From positions 2,232,001 through 2,296,000 of the forward strand of contig NZ_CP032630.1 of NCBI RefSeq assembly GCF_003627075.1: a DNA stretch of 64,000 nt, given 5' to 3'. Of the stretch, positions 32,877-42,206 are shown piece by piece. Each line of letters begins with the position of its first letter. Positions within the stretch are counted from its first letter, which is position 1. Below the pieces are notes generated by a model. The model had not been told where the DNA came from. It saw only the letters and a list, made by a program, of their open reading frames with translations, and did no database searches. The position numbers and the translations under genes are program-made. This DNA is from Protaetiibacter intestinalis. GTDB lineage: Bacteria > Actinomycetota > Actinomycetes > Actinomycetales > Microbacteriaceae.

Positions 32877-34310
32877 ATGTCCGAGAACGAGTCGTCAGCG
32901 AACCCCCAGCCCGAGACCTCCGAGCCGCGAGCCGTCGAGTCGGAGACGAGCGCACCGCCCGCCCCCTTCGTGCCCCCCGCCCCGATCGTGCAGCCCGCCC
33001 CGCCGGTGGCGACGCCCGCCCCCGCGGCCTTCTCCGCGGTCCCGCCGGTGCCGCAGGCCCCGGCCGCCGCATCCGCCACCCCGCCGGCTCCCCGCCAGCG
33101 CTCCGTCGCGGTTCCCGTCATCGCCGCCGCGGTCGTCGCGGCGCTCCTCGGGGGCGGTGCCGGCGCCGGCGTCGCCGCCTGGGCGATCACGAGCCAGACC
33201 TCCCAGCAGACGGCGAGCCCCGCCTCGCCGCAGACCATCACGGTCAACAACCCCTCGAGCGTCGACGCCGTCACGGCCGTCGCCGCGAAGGCGGCCCCCT
33301 CGGTCGTGACCATCTCGGTGACCGCCGGCAGCTCGGGCGGCACCGGATCGGGCGTCATCCTGAGCGAGGACGGCTACGTGCTCACCAACACCCACGTGGT
33401 CACGCTCGACGGCGAGTCCGCCGACGGCACGATCGAGGTCACGACGGCCGACGGCCGCATCTACTCGGCGACCGTCGTCGGCACCGACCCGATCGTCGAC
33501 CTCGCCGTCATCAAGCTCGACGACGCCTCCGGTCTCACCCCCATCGAGTGGGGCGACTCGGACGCGCTCGACGTGGGCGACCAGGTCATCGCGATCGGCG
33601 CGCCCCTCGGGCTCTCGAACACCGTCACCGACGGGATCGTGAGCGCGCTCGACCGCAGCATCCAGATCGCCTCCTCGGCGGTGCCCGACTCGGGCGACAC
33701 CGACCAGACCCCCGACCAGCAGCAGAACGGCGGCCAGGGCCCCTTCGACTTCTGGAACTTCGACCAGAACGGCGGCAGCTCCTCGAGCAACTCGGCGAGC
33801 TCCACGATCTCGCTCCCCGTCATCCAGACCGACGCGGCCATCAACCCCGGCAACTCGGGAGGCGCGCTGCTCGACGACGAGGGCAAGCTCGTGGGCATCA
33901 ACGTCGCCATCGCCTCGACCGGCTCGTCGTCGGGGTCGAGCCAGAGCGGCTCGATCGGCGTCGGCTTCTCGATCCCGGCGTCGCTCGCGAAGCGCGTCTC
34001 GGAGGAGATCATCGCCGACGGCACCGCCAGCCACGGCCTGCTGGGTGCGAGCGTCAGCACGGCGACCTCCGAGGATTCGGATGTCGTGGGCGCCCTCATC
34101 CAGGAGGTCACCTCGGGCGGCGCCGCGGCATCCGCGGGCATCAAGGCCGGCGACGTGGTGACCGAGTTCAACGGCCACCCCATCACCAGCAGCACCGACC
34201 TCACGGCGCAGGTGCGCGCCCTCGCCGCAGGTTCGAGCGCCGAGCTCGTCTACCAGCGCGACGGCAAGGCGACCACCGTCACCGTGAAGCTGGGAGAACT
34301 GGACTCCTGA
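32877..34310 (+). CDS. HtrA/DegP-like membrane-anchored serine protease with PDZ domain
   Basis: 477 residues; GAAAGGAG lies before ATG 32877, so an upstream in-frame start is rejected. A Pro/Ala-rich cytoplasmic N-terminus (about 1-75), one membrane helix (VAVPVIAAAVVAALLGGGAG), then a trypsin-like domain with His in LTNTHVVTL, Asp in DLAVIKLD, Ser in NPGNSGGALLDD. A low-complexity insert (QTPDQQQNGGQ, then SSSSNSASS) sits between the two barrels. A C-terminal PDZ domain (GGAAASAGIKAGDVVTEFNG) follows. All catalytic residues are present. It probably degrades misfolded proteins outside the membrane, as for actinobacterial HtrA/PepD. Confidence 0.9.
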   Translation: MSENESSANPQPETSEPRAVESETSAPPAPFVPPAPIVQPAPPVATPAPAAFSAVPPVPQAPAAASATPPAPRQRSVAVPVIAAAVVAALLGGGAGAGVAAWAITSQTSQQTASPASPQTITVNNPSSVDAVTAVAAKAAPSVVTISVTAGSSGGTGSGVILSEDGYVLTNTHVVTLDGESADGTIEVTTADGRIYSATVVGTDPIVDLAVIKLDDASGLTPIEWGDSDALDVGDQVIAIGAPLGLSNTVTDGIVSALDRSIQIASSAVPDSGDTDQTPDQQQNGGQGPFDFWNFDQNGGSSSSNSASSTISLPVIQTDAAINPGNSGGALLDDEGKLVGINVAIASTGSSSGSSQSGSIGVGFSIPASLAKRVSEEIIADGTASHGLLGASVSTATSEDSDVVGALIQEVTSGGAAASAGIKAGDVVTEFNGHPITSSTDLTAQVRALAAGSSAELVYQRDGKATTVTVKLGELDS

Positions 34311-34380
34311 GTCCCGTCGCATCCGGCGGCATTGCTAGGCTCGACGGCACCGCGCACCCGCGCGGCGACCGGGAGGACGC

Positions 34381-35427
34381 ATGGCACTGCCGCCGGATGC
34401 GTTTCCCGGCGTCTCGTACGTGATGCCCGTGCTCAACGAGGTGAACTACCTCGCCGACGCGGTCGGCTCGATCCTCGAGCAGCGCTACGAGGGCCCCGTC
34501 GAGGTGATCCTCGCGCTCGGCCCGTCGACCGACGGCACGGCCGAGGTCGTCGCCCGGCTCGTCGCGCAGGACGAGCGCATCCGGGTCGTCGAGAACCCCG
34601 GCATGGACATCCCCATCGGGCTCAACCTCGCGGTCGCCGCGGCCCGGCACCCCGTGATCGTGCGGGTCGACGCCCACTCCGAGCTCTCGGAGGACTACAC
34701 GCGGCTCGGCGTGGCGGCGCTCGGCCGCACCGGGGCGGCCACCGTGGGCGGGGTCATGAGGGCGGTCGGGCGCCCGGGCGTGCAGGCCGCCGTCGCACAC
34801 GCCTACAACAGCCGTTTCGGCCTCGGCGGCGGCGCCTACCACAGCGCCGACGCGAAGGAGGGGCCCGCGGAGTCCGCCTACCTCGGGGTCATGGACGCCG
34901 AGGTGCTGCGCGCGATCGGCGGCTACGACGAGACGGTGCGCCGGGGCGAGGACTGGGAGCTCAACTTCCGGCTGCGCACGGCCGGGCACCCCGTGTGGTT
35001 CGACCCCGCGCTGCAGGTGCGCTACTGGCCGCGTTCCAGTTGGGGCGCGCTCGCCCGGCAGTTCTGGGCCACCGGCGTGTGGCGCGGCGAGCTCGTGCGG
35101 CGTCTCGGCACCCGCAACTCGCTGCGCTACTTCGCCCCGCCGGCTCTCGTCATCGGGCTCGTCACGAGCGTGCTCCTCACGCCGTTCCTGGCCACCGGGC
35201 TCATCTCGGGCTGGATCGCGTGGGTGCTCGCGCTCGCCTACCTCGCGCCGGCGGCGTACCTCGTGCTGCTCGTCGTCGCGGCGGCGGGCGTCGGCGGCTC
35301 GCTCGGCGACCGCATCCGCTTCGCGTATGCCCTCGCGGTCATGCATCTGAGCTGGGGCGGCGGGTTCCTCGTCGGGGTGCTGCGCGGCGCGCGGGATGCC
35401 GTCGACACCTCGCGCACGGAGTCCTGA
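34381..35427 (+). CDS. Glycosyltransferase family 2 (ExoA-like) with C-terminal membrane helices
   Basis: 348 residues; GGGAGG before ATG 34381. The GT-A fold is seen in VSYVMPVLNEVNYLADAVGSILEQ, a DxD-like VRVDAHSELS, and RRGEDWELNFRL with the catalytic Glu-Asp. It ends with at least two hydrophobic helices (about 250-300) and a late one. This resembles ExoA/succinoglycan-type transferases that add sugars to a membrane lipid carrier. The neighbouring TagF-like genes suggest a role in wall polymer synthesis. Converges on the large TagF-like gene, 32-nt gap. Confidence 0.85.
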   Translation: MALPPDAFPGVSYVMPVLNEVNYLADAVGSILEQRYEGPVEVILALGPSTDGTAEVVARLVAQDERIRVVENPGMDIPIGLNLAVAAARHPVIVRVDAHSELSEDYTRLGVAALGRTGAATVGGVMRAVGRPGVQAAVAHAYNSRFGLGGGAYHSADAKEGPAESAYLGVMDAEVLRAIGGYDETVRRGEDWELNFRLRTAGHPVWFDPALQVRYWPRSSWGALARQFWATGVWRGELVRRLGTRNSLRYFAPPALVIGLVTSVLLTPFLATGLISGWIAWVLALAYLAPAAYLVLLVVAAAGVGGSLGDRIRFAYALAVMHLSWGGGFLVGVLRGARDAVDTSRTES

Positions 35428-35458
35428 GGGCCGGAGCCCCGGAGGTCCGGATCCCGGC

Positions 35459-38242
35459 TCAGTCGGTCGGGAACCAGCCCGCGTCGATCATGCGGCGCAC
35501 GACGCGCTCGCCCGCGTGCCCGTCGTCGAGCGGCGTGAAGCGCTCGCGCCAGCGGGAGCTCTGCTGGCGGTAGCGCTCGCGCGCCGTGTCGGCGTCGGCG
35601 ATCGCGTCGAGCAGCTCCTCGCGGGTGCGCACGACCGGCCCCGGCGCCTCGGCGAGCAGGTCGAAGTAGAAGCCGCGCAGGTCGGAGCTGTAGTGCGCGA
35701 GGTCGGGGGTGAAGAAGATCACCGGCCGCCCGGTAGCCGAGAAGTCGAACATGACCGAGGAGTAGTCGGTGACGAGCACGTCCGCCACCTCGAGCAGGTC
35801 GGCCACGTTGGGGTAGCTCGTCACGTCGATGAGCCGATCGCCCTCGAGGTCGCGCCCGTAGCGCAGGGTGCGGGAGTGGCCGCGCACGAGCATGACGTGG
35901 TCGTCGCCGAGCTCCGCGGCGAAGCTCGTCAGGTCGAGGTAGTCGACCATCTCGGTGCGGTCGTCGCGCCAGGTGGGGGCGTAGAGCACCACGCGGGCTC
36001 CGTCGGGGATGCCGACCGCGGCGCGGATGCGTCCGGCATCCGCCCCTGAGACGAGGCGGTCGTTGCGCGGGTAGCCCTCGTCCCACGTCTCGCGCCCGAA
36101 GGCGTAGGCCGAGCGGAAGATGCGGGCGCTGTAGTTGTTCTGGGTGAGCAGGGCGTCCCAGCGCTCGCTCTCGCGCCGCACCGCGACGCGGGTGCGCAGG
36201 CCCACGTTCGGCCGGTCGATGCCGAGGCGTTTGAGCATCGTGCCGTGCCAGGTCTGCAGCACGTGCTGGTGCGGGCGCGGCCGGTAGCGCTTGCGCAGCC
36301 AGTCGTTGACGACGAGGGCCCGGGCCGCGGCCCGCACGCGCCACCACTCCCGGCTGCCCTCGATGAGCCGCACGTCGCCCTCGGGGATCGCGACCGAGCC
36401 GTCGACGACGCTCCAGTAGCGTGTCACCTCGGGGCGGATGCGGCGCAGCATCCGGGCGATCCCCGCCGGGTTGCAGGAGGCCGACTGGCCGTAGAAGCTC
36501 TCGAGGAAGACGGCGTCCTCGGGGCTCGGGCGGCTGCGCCGGTAGGCCCGCTCGAGGCGCCTCTGGTTGCGGGCGCCGCGCTCGTCGTCGGCGAGCGGTG
36601 CCGACACCCGCAGCTCGAGCCCGCCCGCGCGCGCGAGCAGTTCGGCATGGAACAGCGGATGCTCGTAGCGGGGAGGCAGCTCGGCGTCGAGCTCGAGGCG
36701 GCTCGTGGGCACCTCGGCGTCGAGGGTGAGGCGGTAGGAGCCCGAGGGCAGGGCGAGCTGCGGGGTGCCCCAGCGCGCGGCGAGCAGCGGCAGGCGCACG
36801 GTGAGCGCGCCGGGGCCGTCGACCACGGCATCCACCCGGGCGCGGGGGCCCTCGAGGCGCACACCGGTGACCGGGCGCGAGGGGTCGGCGACGGTCACGC
36901 GCAGGGCCGGGCCGTCGGCGGCGTCCTCGACGACCGCCTCGACGAGCCGGGCACGGGGGAGTCGCCCGTCGGGGGCGGCGCCCGCGGCATCCGCGCCGGT
37001 GCGCACGAGGATCTCGTGCAGCACGCGCTCGGCGGCGCGGCCGTCCGGGCGGTCGAAGTGCTCCTCGCGCAGCCAGGTGGTGAGCCGCGCGATCCGCTCG
37101 CCGAGCGGGGAGGCCGTGCCCGCCGCATCCAGGTGCTCGAGCACGTGCGGCCAGCTCGTGACGTAGCGGTCGTCGCTGAAGATGCGGTAGTTCTCGTACA
37201 GCCCGCGCGCGCGGGCGTAGAGCTCGACGTCGGGGGCGAAGAAGACGATGGGGCCGTCGACGAGCGCGTAGTCGTAGGCGATCGAGGAGTAGTCGGTGAC
37301 GAGCACGTCGACGCCCGGGAGCGCCGGCGTCACATCGACCAGCTCGCGCGAGCCCAGCATCCGGATGCGGTCGGAGGCGGCGGGCCCCGCCGCGTAGTCG
37401 CCGAGGCCGAGCGGGTGCGAGCGCACGAGCAGCACGGCGTCGCGCGCCTCGAGCCAGCGGGCGATGAGCTGCCACTCCTCGCGGGTGGGCGCACCGGGGT
37501 CGGGGGCGCCGTCGCGCCAGGTGGGCGCGTAGAGCACGACGCGGGTGGCCCCGCCGAGGGGGCCCGCGGCATCCGCGATGAGCGTGCGCGCCGCCTCCCG
37601 CGAGGCGCCCGGGTCGCCCGAGAGGAGCACGTCGTCGCGCACGTCGCCGAGCGCCACGACGCGCTCGCGGCGCACCCCGAAGGCGCTCACGATGCGGGGC
37701 GCGACGAGCTCGGAGGCGACCGGGAACAGGTCGATGCCCCGGCCCGCGAAACGGTAGGCGCGCGACAGCACGGCGCGCACGTAGCGGTGGTCGGGCACCC
37801 CGCGGATGCGCAGGGCGGCGGGGGAGTCGAGGTGCAGCTTCTTGAGGGGGATGCCGTGCCAGAGCTGCACGACGAACCCGCCGCCCGTGGCGTAGCGGTT
37901 GACGTCGCCGAAGCCGTGCGTGACGACGAGCACGCGGGCGCGCAGGGTGATCCAGAATCCGCGGGCCGAGTGCTTCGCGACCGCGTCGAGACCCGCGGCG
38001 CGCGCTTCGGCGAGCTCGGCATCCGACCCGGCCAGCCACACCAGCCGCACCCGCTCGCCCAGCCGCTCGCGGGCCAGCCGGTAGAGCGGCAGGGCGCCCT
38101 CGCCGAGGCCGATACCCGAACCGAAGGCCCACAGCTTCGCGGTGCGCGGCACGAGCAGGGCGGCGAGCGCGCCGAGCGCGTAGAGGGGCAGGCGGAGCAA
38201 CTTGCGGGCGTTGCCGGCGCCGAAGGTGAAAGTGGCCGGCAC
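35459..38242 (-). CDS. TagF-like polymerase with two tandem CDP-glycerol glycerophosphotransferase domains
   Basis: 927 residues from GTG 38242, about twice the usual size of a TagB/TagF catalytic domain. Two separate sets of family motifs are visible: first QLWHGIPLKKL, LYAPTWRDG, VLVTDYSSIAYDYALVDGP; second QTWHGTMLKRLG, LYAPTWRDD, VLVTDYSSVMFDFSATGRP. A beta-rich linker of about 190 residues (about 430-620, ALRVTVADPSRPVTGVRL) separates them. These enzymes transfer glycerol-, ribitol- or other polyol-phosphate from CDP-linked donors to build teichoic-type polymers. Two active-looking halves in one chain suggest a bifunctional or processive polymerase. The divergent gene encodes a single-domain relative. 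Confidence 0.87.
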   Translation of the reverse strand: MPATFTFGAGNARKLLRLPLYALGALAALLVPRTAKLWAFGSGIGLGEGALPLYRLARERLGERVRLVWLAGSDAELAEARAAGLDAVAKHSARGFWITLRARVLVVTHGFGDVNRYATGGGFVVQLWHGIPLKKLHLDSPAALRIRGVPDHRYVRAVLSRAYRFAGRGIDLFPVASELVAPRIVSAFGVRRERVVALGDVRDDVLLSGDPGASREAARTLIADAAGPLGGATRVVLYAPTWRDGAPDPGAPTREEWQLIARWLEARDAVLLVRSHPLGLGDYAAGPAASDRIRMLGSRELVDVTPALPGVDVLVTDYSSIAYDYALVDGPIVFFAPDVELYARARGLYENYRIFSDDRYVTSWPHVLEHLDAAGTASPLGERIARLTTWLREEHFDRPDGRAAERVLHEILVRTGADAAGAAPDGRLPRARLVEAVVEDAADGPALRVTVADPSRPVTGVRLEGPRARVDAVVDGPGALTVRLPLLAARWGTPQLALPSGSYRLTLDAEVPTSRLELDAELPPRYEHPLFHAELLARAGGLELRVSAPLADDERGARNQRRLERAYRRSRPSPEDAVFLESFYGQSASCNPAGIARMLRRIRPEVTRYWSVVDGSVAIPEGDVRLIEGSREWWRVRAAARALVVNDWLRKRYRPRPHQHVLQTWHGTMLKRLGIDRPNVGLRTRVAVRRESERWDALLTQNNYSARIFRSAYAFGRETWDEGYPRNDRLVSGADAGRIRAAVGIPDGARVVLYAPTWRDDRTEMVDYLDLTSFAAELGDDHVMLVRGHSRTLRYGRDLEGDRLIDVTSYPNVADLLEVADVLVTDYSSVMFDFSATGRPVIFFTPDLAHYSSDLRGFYFDLLAEAPGPVVRTREELLDAIADADTARERYRQQSSRWRERFTPLDDGHAGERVVRRMIDAGWFPTD

Positions 38243-38390
38243 GTGACGATTCTGGCATGCCGACCCGGGCGGAACGGACGGTTCGCGCGGGCAACCGAAC
38301 GGTAACGATGCCGCGGTCCGGCGCCGCCCGCGCGGGCGCGGCTGGTGTAATGGGACGGGCGTCCGCGCGCCCCGGGAAGGAACACGGCGG

Positions 38391-39692
38391 ATGGGGATCG
38401 TCAGCGATCTGAAGGCGGCACGCAAGGTGCTGCGCAACGCGCTGCGCTCCCGCGAGACGCGTCGGGAACTGGCGCACCGCATCCAGACCGAGGGGACCGG
38501 CGAACCCGCCGAGGTGCACATCGCGGTGTACTTCGCCGACACGCGCGTGAACCTGTACCAGATCCGCCAGTGGTACGCGCCGCTCGCGGAGCTCGCGAGG
38601 ACGCATCCGGTGACGATCATCACCCGCAGCCCGGGCGCGACGCTCACGCTCAAGAACGAGGCGCCCGTGCCGGTCGTGTACTGCCGCCGGGTGACCGACC
38701 TCGAGGCCTTCGTCGGGCGGCACGACGTGCGCATCGTGTTCTACGTCAACCAGAACATGAAGAACTTCCAGATGTTCCGGTACGGGCGCATGTGGCACGT
38801 GTTCATCAACCACGGCGAGTCCGACAAGATGTACATGACCACGAACCAGTTCAAGGCGTACGACTACGCGCTCGTGGCGGGCCAGGCGGCCGTCGACCGG
38901 CTCTCCGCGAAGCTGTGGGGGTACGACGTCGCCACGAAGGCGATCCCGATCGGGCGCCCGCAGGCCGACCACTTCGCGGGCGAGGTGCCCTACCCGGACG
39001 ACGAGCGCACCGTCGTGCTGTACGCGCCCACCTGGGAGGGCGACCGCCCGGCCGCCGCCTACGGCTCGATCGCCTCGCACGGGGTGGCGCTCGCGGATGC
39101 CGTGCTCGCCTCGCCCGCGCACCGGCTCGTGTACCGCCCGCATCCGCGATCCGGGGTCATCGACCGCGCCTACCGCGCGGCCAACCAGCGCATCATCGCC
39201 GCGATCGCGGCGGCGAACGAGGCCGACCCGACCGCCCACCACGTGTACGACGACGGTCCGCAGCTCGGCTGGCAGCTGGCGGATGCCGACGTCGCCATCA
39301 CCGACATCTCGGCGATGGTCTACGACCGCCTCGCGGTCGGCAAGCCGATCATCGTGGCGCGCCCCGCATCCCCGGACGCCGAGGTCGACGAGCAGGGCTT
39401 CCTCGGGGCGACCACCTGGCTGTACGCCGACGACGCGCCGAACGTGCTGGCGGCCCTCGAGCGGGAGCTCAACGACCCGGAGGCCCGCGAGAAGCTCGCC
39501 TACTGGTCGACCCACCACTTCGGCGACACGGCGCCCGGCGCCGCGACCGCCCGCTTCCACGGGGCCGTCGAGCAGCTCATCGCGGAGTGGGACCGTCACG
39601 CGGTCGTGCACGCGACCGACCGCCACACCTCCGAGTCGGACCCCTTCGACGACGACGAGGACGAAGAGGGGCTCCCCGCCTCGGGCGACTAG
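38391..39692 (+). CDS. TagB/TagF-like CDP-glycerol glycerophosphotransferase family protein
   Basis: 433 residues; GAAGGA before ATG 38391. A single transferase domain with HVFINHGESDKMYMT in place of the WHG motif, then VVLYAPTWEGDRP, YRPHPRSGVID and VAITDISAMVYDRLAVGKP (TDxS motif). It probably acts as a polyol-phosphate or sugar-phosphate transferase in wall polymer assembly. The acidic tail (FDDDEDEEGLPASGD) is outside the fold. Divergent from the two-domain enzyme, consistent with shared control. Confidence 0.82.
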   Translation: MGIVSDLKAARKVLRNALRSRETRRELAHRIQTEGTGEPAEVHIAVYFADTRVNLYQIRQWYAPLAELARTHPVTIITRSPGATLTLKNEAPVPVVYCRRVTDLEAFVGRHDVRIVFYVNQNMKNFQMFRYGRMWHVFINHGESDKMYMTTNQFKAYDYALVAGQAAVDRLSAKLWGYDVATKAIPIGRPQADHFAGEVPYPDDERTVVLYAPTWEGDRPAAAYGSIASHGVALADAVLASPAHRLVYRPHPRSGVIDRAYRAANQRIIAAIAAANEADPTAHHVYDDGPQLGWQLADADVAITDISAMVYDRLAVGKPIIVARPASPDAEVDEQGFLGATTWLYADDAPNVLAALERELNDPEAREKLAYWSTHHFGDTAPGAATARFHGAVEQLIAEWDRHAVVHATDRHTSESDPFDDDEDEEGLPASGD

Positions 39693-39696
39693 AGGC

Positions 39697-40152
39697 TCAG
39701 CCGATCGCCTGCTGCACGAGCCCGACGATCCGCCTCTCCACCGCGGGGGTGAGCTTCGCGAGCGCGAAGGAGGTCGCCCACATGTCGCCGTCGTCGAGCG
39801 CCGCCGACTCGTCGAAGCCGAGCGTCGCGTAGCGGGCCTTGAACTTCGAGGCGGCCTGGAAGAAGCACAGCACCTTGCCGTCCCGGTAGTAGGCCGGCAT
39901 GCCATACCAGGTCTTCGGCGCGAGCTGCGGGGCCGTCGAGGTGATGAGCTCGTGCACCCGCTCGGCGATCGCGCGGTCGGCATCCGGAAGCTCGGCGATC
40001 TTCTCGAGCAGCGCCTGCGCGTCGGCCGCGGCCTTCTGCTCCTTCGTGCCGGTGCGCGAGCGCGCCGCCTTCTGCTCGGCGGCGTGCTCCTTCATCGCGG
40101 CCTTCTCCTCCGCGCTCCAGACGTCGCCACCGCGTTCGGTCTTCTCGGCCAT
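39697..40152 (-). CDS. DUF1801/YdhG-like protein
   Basis: 151 residues; AAGGAG before ATG 40152. A Lys/Glu/Ala-rich helical N-terminus (about 1-60) precedes the DUF1801 fold: PKTWYGMPAYYRDGKVLCFFQAASKFKARYATLGF is the characteristic strand-loop-strand. The family includes YdhG-like proteins suggested to help in iron handling or to bind small ligands; its role is poorly known. Convergent with the TagF-like gene (4-nt gap). Confidence 0.75.
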   Translation of the reverse strand: MAEKTERGGDVWSAEEKAAMKEHAAEQKAARSRTGTKEQKAAADAQALLEKIAELPDADRAIAERVHELITSTAPQLAPKTWYGMPAYYRDGKVLCFFQAASKFKARYATLGFDESAALDDGDMWATSFALAKLTPAVERRIVGLVQQAIG

Positions 40153-40226
40153 CCGTCACTCCTTCGACTCGTGAGTCCGAGCGTAGGACCGCGGATGTCG
40201 TCGCGGCTTCTCGAAAACGACCCGGC

Positions 40227-41663
40227 TCAACGGCCGATGATGCTCGCCATCTTCGCGCGGATGCCGGTGAGCGGCGGCTGGATGAAGCGCAGCGTGTCGG
40301 GGCTGAGCGGCTTCTTCAGCACGGGCTTCAGGTGGCTGAAGCTGCGCCACGAGGCGTCGCCGTGGTACGCGCCCATGCCGCTCGCGCCGACCCCGCCGAA
40401 GGGCAGCGTCGGCACGCCCGCGTGCGCGAGCCCGACGCCGATGCCCACCGCGCCAGAGGAGCTGCGCGAGATCCAGGCCTCGCGGGTGGCCGCGGATCCG
40501 GAGAACACGTAGAGCGCGAGGGGCTTGTCGCCCGCGTTGACGTAGGCGATCGCATCGTCGAAGGAGGCGACCGGCACGATCGGCAGGATCGGCCCGAACA
40601 GCTCGTCGCGCAGGATGGCCGGCGTCGTCTCGGGGGTGCGCGCGGCGCGCGGGTCGGCCGGCTGGGGCACGCGCATGATCGTGGGGGCGAGGTAGCGGGC
40701 GTCGCGGTCGTGTTCGCCGCCGCTCACGATCTCGCCGTCGCCCAAGTAGCCGAGCAGGCGGTCGAAGTGGCGGGTGTTCACGATCTGGCCGTAGTCGCCG
40801 CCCGTGCGCGGGTCGGCGCCCCACATCTCGGCGACGGCGCGGTCGAGGGCGGCGGCCAGGGCATCCACGCGGTCGGGGGTGGTGAGGATGTAGTCGGGCG
40901 CCACGCAGGTCTGGCCGGCGTTGACGAACTTGGCCCAGGCGATGCGGCGCGCGGCCTGGTCGATGCGGGCGTCGTCGTCGAACCAGACGGGCGACTTGCC
41001 GCCGAGCTCGAGGGTGACGGGGGTGAGGTGTTCGGCGGCGGCGCGCATGACGATGCGGCCGACGGCGCCGTTGCCGGTGTAGACGATGTGGTCGAAGCGC
41101 TCGGCGAGCAGAGCCGTGGTCTCGTCGACGGCGCCCTCGACCACCTGCACCGCGTCGGCATCCAGGTACTCGGGCAGCAGCCGGGCGAGGATCGCGGAGG
41201 TGGCCGGGGCGAGCTCGCTCGGCTTCAGCACGGCGGTGTTGCCGGTGGCGATGACGCCGACGAGGGGCGAGAGCAGCAGCTGGAGCGGGTAATTCCAGGG
41301 CGAGATGATGAGGATCACGCCGAGCGGCTCGGGGACGAGCTTGGCGCTTGCCGGGGCGAGGGCGAGGGGGAGCGGGGCGCGGCGCGGGCGGGCCGAGCGC
41401 CTCAGGTGGCGCAGGGTGTGCGCGATCTCGCCGTGCACGACGTTGAGCTCGGTGAGCAGTGCCTCGCCGCGGCTCTTGCCGAGGTCGGTGTGCAGGGCGT
41501 CGGCGAGCGCGTCCTCGTGCTCGTTCAGCAGGCGGGCGAGGGCGGTGAGCTGGCCGCGTCGCCAGGCGAGCGGACGGGTGACGCCGCTCTCGAACCGGGC
41601 GCGGCTGCGGGCGACGGTGTCGCTGATGCGGGTGAGTTCGTCGGCGCTGAGGGTCGAGGTCAT
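40227..41663 (-). CDS. Aldehyde dehydrogenase (ALDH3-like)
   Basis: 478 residues. The NAD-binding and catalytic pattern is complete: [40 protein letters not shown], catalytic Glu in [10 protein letters not shown], and catalytic Cys in [11 protein letters not shown], with ELFGPILPI and [15 protein letters not shown]. The short length and N-terminus match class 3 (fatty or aromatic aldehyde) dehydrogenases. A clear 21-bp palindrome between this gene and the divergent DUF1569-tetR operon suggests repression of aldehyde oxidation by that TetR. Confidence 0.88.
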   Translation of the reverse strand: MTSTLSADELTRISDTVARSRARFESGVTRPLAWRRGQLTALARLLNEHEDALADALHTDLGKSRGEALLTELNVVHGEIAHTLRHLRRSARPRRAPLPLALAPASAKLVPEPLGVILIISPWNYPLQLLLSPLVGVIATGNTAVLKPSELAPATSAILARLLPEYLDADAVQVVEGAVDETTALLAERFDHIVYTGNGAVGRIVMRAAAEHLTPVTLELGGKSPVWFDDDARIDQAARRIAWAKFVNAGQTCVAPDYILTTPDRVDALAAALDRAVAEMWGADPRTGGDYGQIVNTRHFDRLLGYLGDGEIVSGGEHDRDARYLAPTIMRVPQPADPRAARTPETTPAILRDELFGPILPIVPVASFDDAIAYVNAGDKPLALYVFSGSAATREAWISRSSSGAVGIGVGLAHAGVPTLPFGGVGASGMGAYHGDASWRSFSHLKPVLKKPLSPDTLRFIQPPLTGIRAKMASIIGR

Positions 41664-41678
41664 GGGGTGACCATATCA

Positions 41679-41699
41679 GAAACGGAACGCATCCGTTTC
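41679..41699. promoter_or_regulatory. Palindromic operator in the ALDH/DUF1569 divergent promoter
   Basis: GAAACGGA-ACGCA-TCCGTTTC: perfect 8-bp arms with a 5-nt centre, 16 nt from the ALDH start codon and 22 nt before the divergent gene's ATG. The tetR gene two positions downstream is the likely binder. Confidence 0.7.
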
Positions 41700-41720
41700 G
41701 TTTCTGCTAGTCTCGCTGCC

Positions 41721-42206
41721 ATGACCGACGAAACCCCCGCCGACGGCATCCGCGAACTCCGGGCGCTCACCGCGGCCCTGACATCCGCCGCCGAGAGCGG
41801 CGACACCGAGGGGCTGCTCGGGCCGCGCGGCGGCTTCCCGCTCGGCGAGACGGTGCAGCACGCCGCCCAGAGCATCCGCTACGCCATGGAGGGCTACCCG
41901 AAGCTCTCGCCCGCGGTCGTTCGGCACAGCGTCGGGCACGCGGTGAAGAAGGTGTTCCTGCGGCGCGGCGCCATGCGGCACAACCTCGCCGCCCCCGTCC
42001 CCGGCGCGCCCGAACTCGACCCGAACGCCGCGCTCGCGGCGAGCGTCGCCGAGCTGCGGGATGCGGTGGAGCGTCTCGCGGGCTTCGCCGGCGAGCTGCA
42101 CCCGCATCCGGTCTACGGGCGCTGCACGGTGCCGCAGGCCGCCAGCCTGCAGGCCATGCACCTGCGCGAGCACCTGCCCGGGCTCGCCGCCCGGGTGGCC
42201 GCGTGA
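41721..42206 (+). CDS. DUF1569/DinB-like protein
   Basis: 161 residues from ATG 41721. The pattern ETVQHAAQSIRYAMEGYP, RHSVGHAVKKVFLRRG, and HPVYGRCTVPQAASLQAMHLREHLPG fits DUF1569 of the DinB-like four-helix fold, with His residues placed to bind a metal (HAAQ, HSVG, HLREH). Function of the family is uncertain; DinB-like proteins bind a divalent metal and may act in thiol-dependent detoxification. It shares 4 nt with the following tetR start (GTGA), so the two are coupled. Confidence 0.72.
   Translation: MTDETPADGIRELRALTAALTSAAESGDTEGLLGPRGGFPLGETVQHAAQSIRYAMEGYPKLSPAVVRHSVGHAVKKVFLRRGAMRHNLAAPVPGAPELDPNAALAASVAELRDAVERLAGFAGELHPHPVYGRCTVPQAASLQAMHLREHLPGLAARVAA

Noticed and set aside
35238..39983. 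1581-codon open frame on the minus strand through the TagF-like region
   Set aside because: It is antisense or out of frame to genes with full catalytic motifs; its translation is Arg/Pro/Ala-rich low complexity, a GC-codon artefact.
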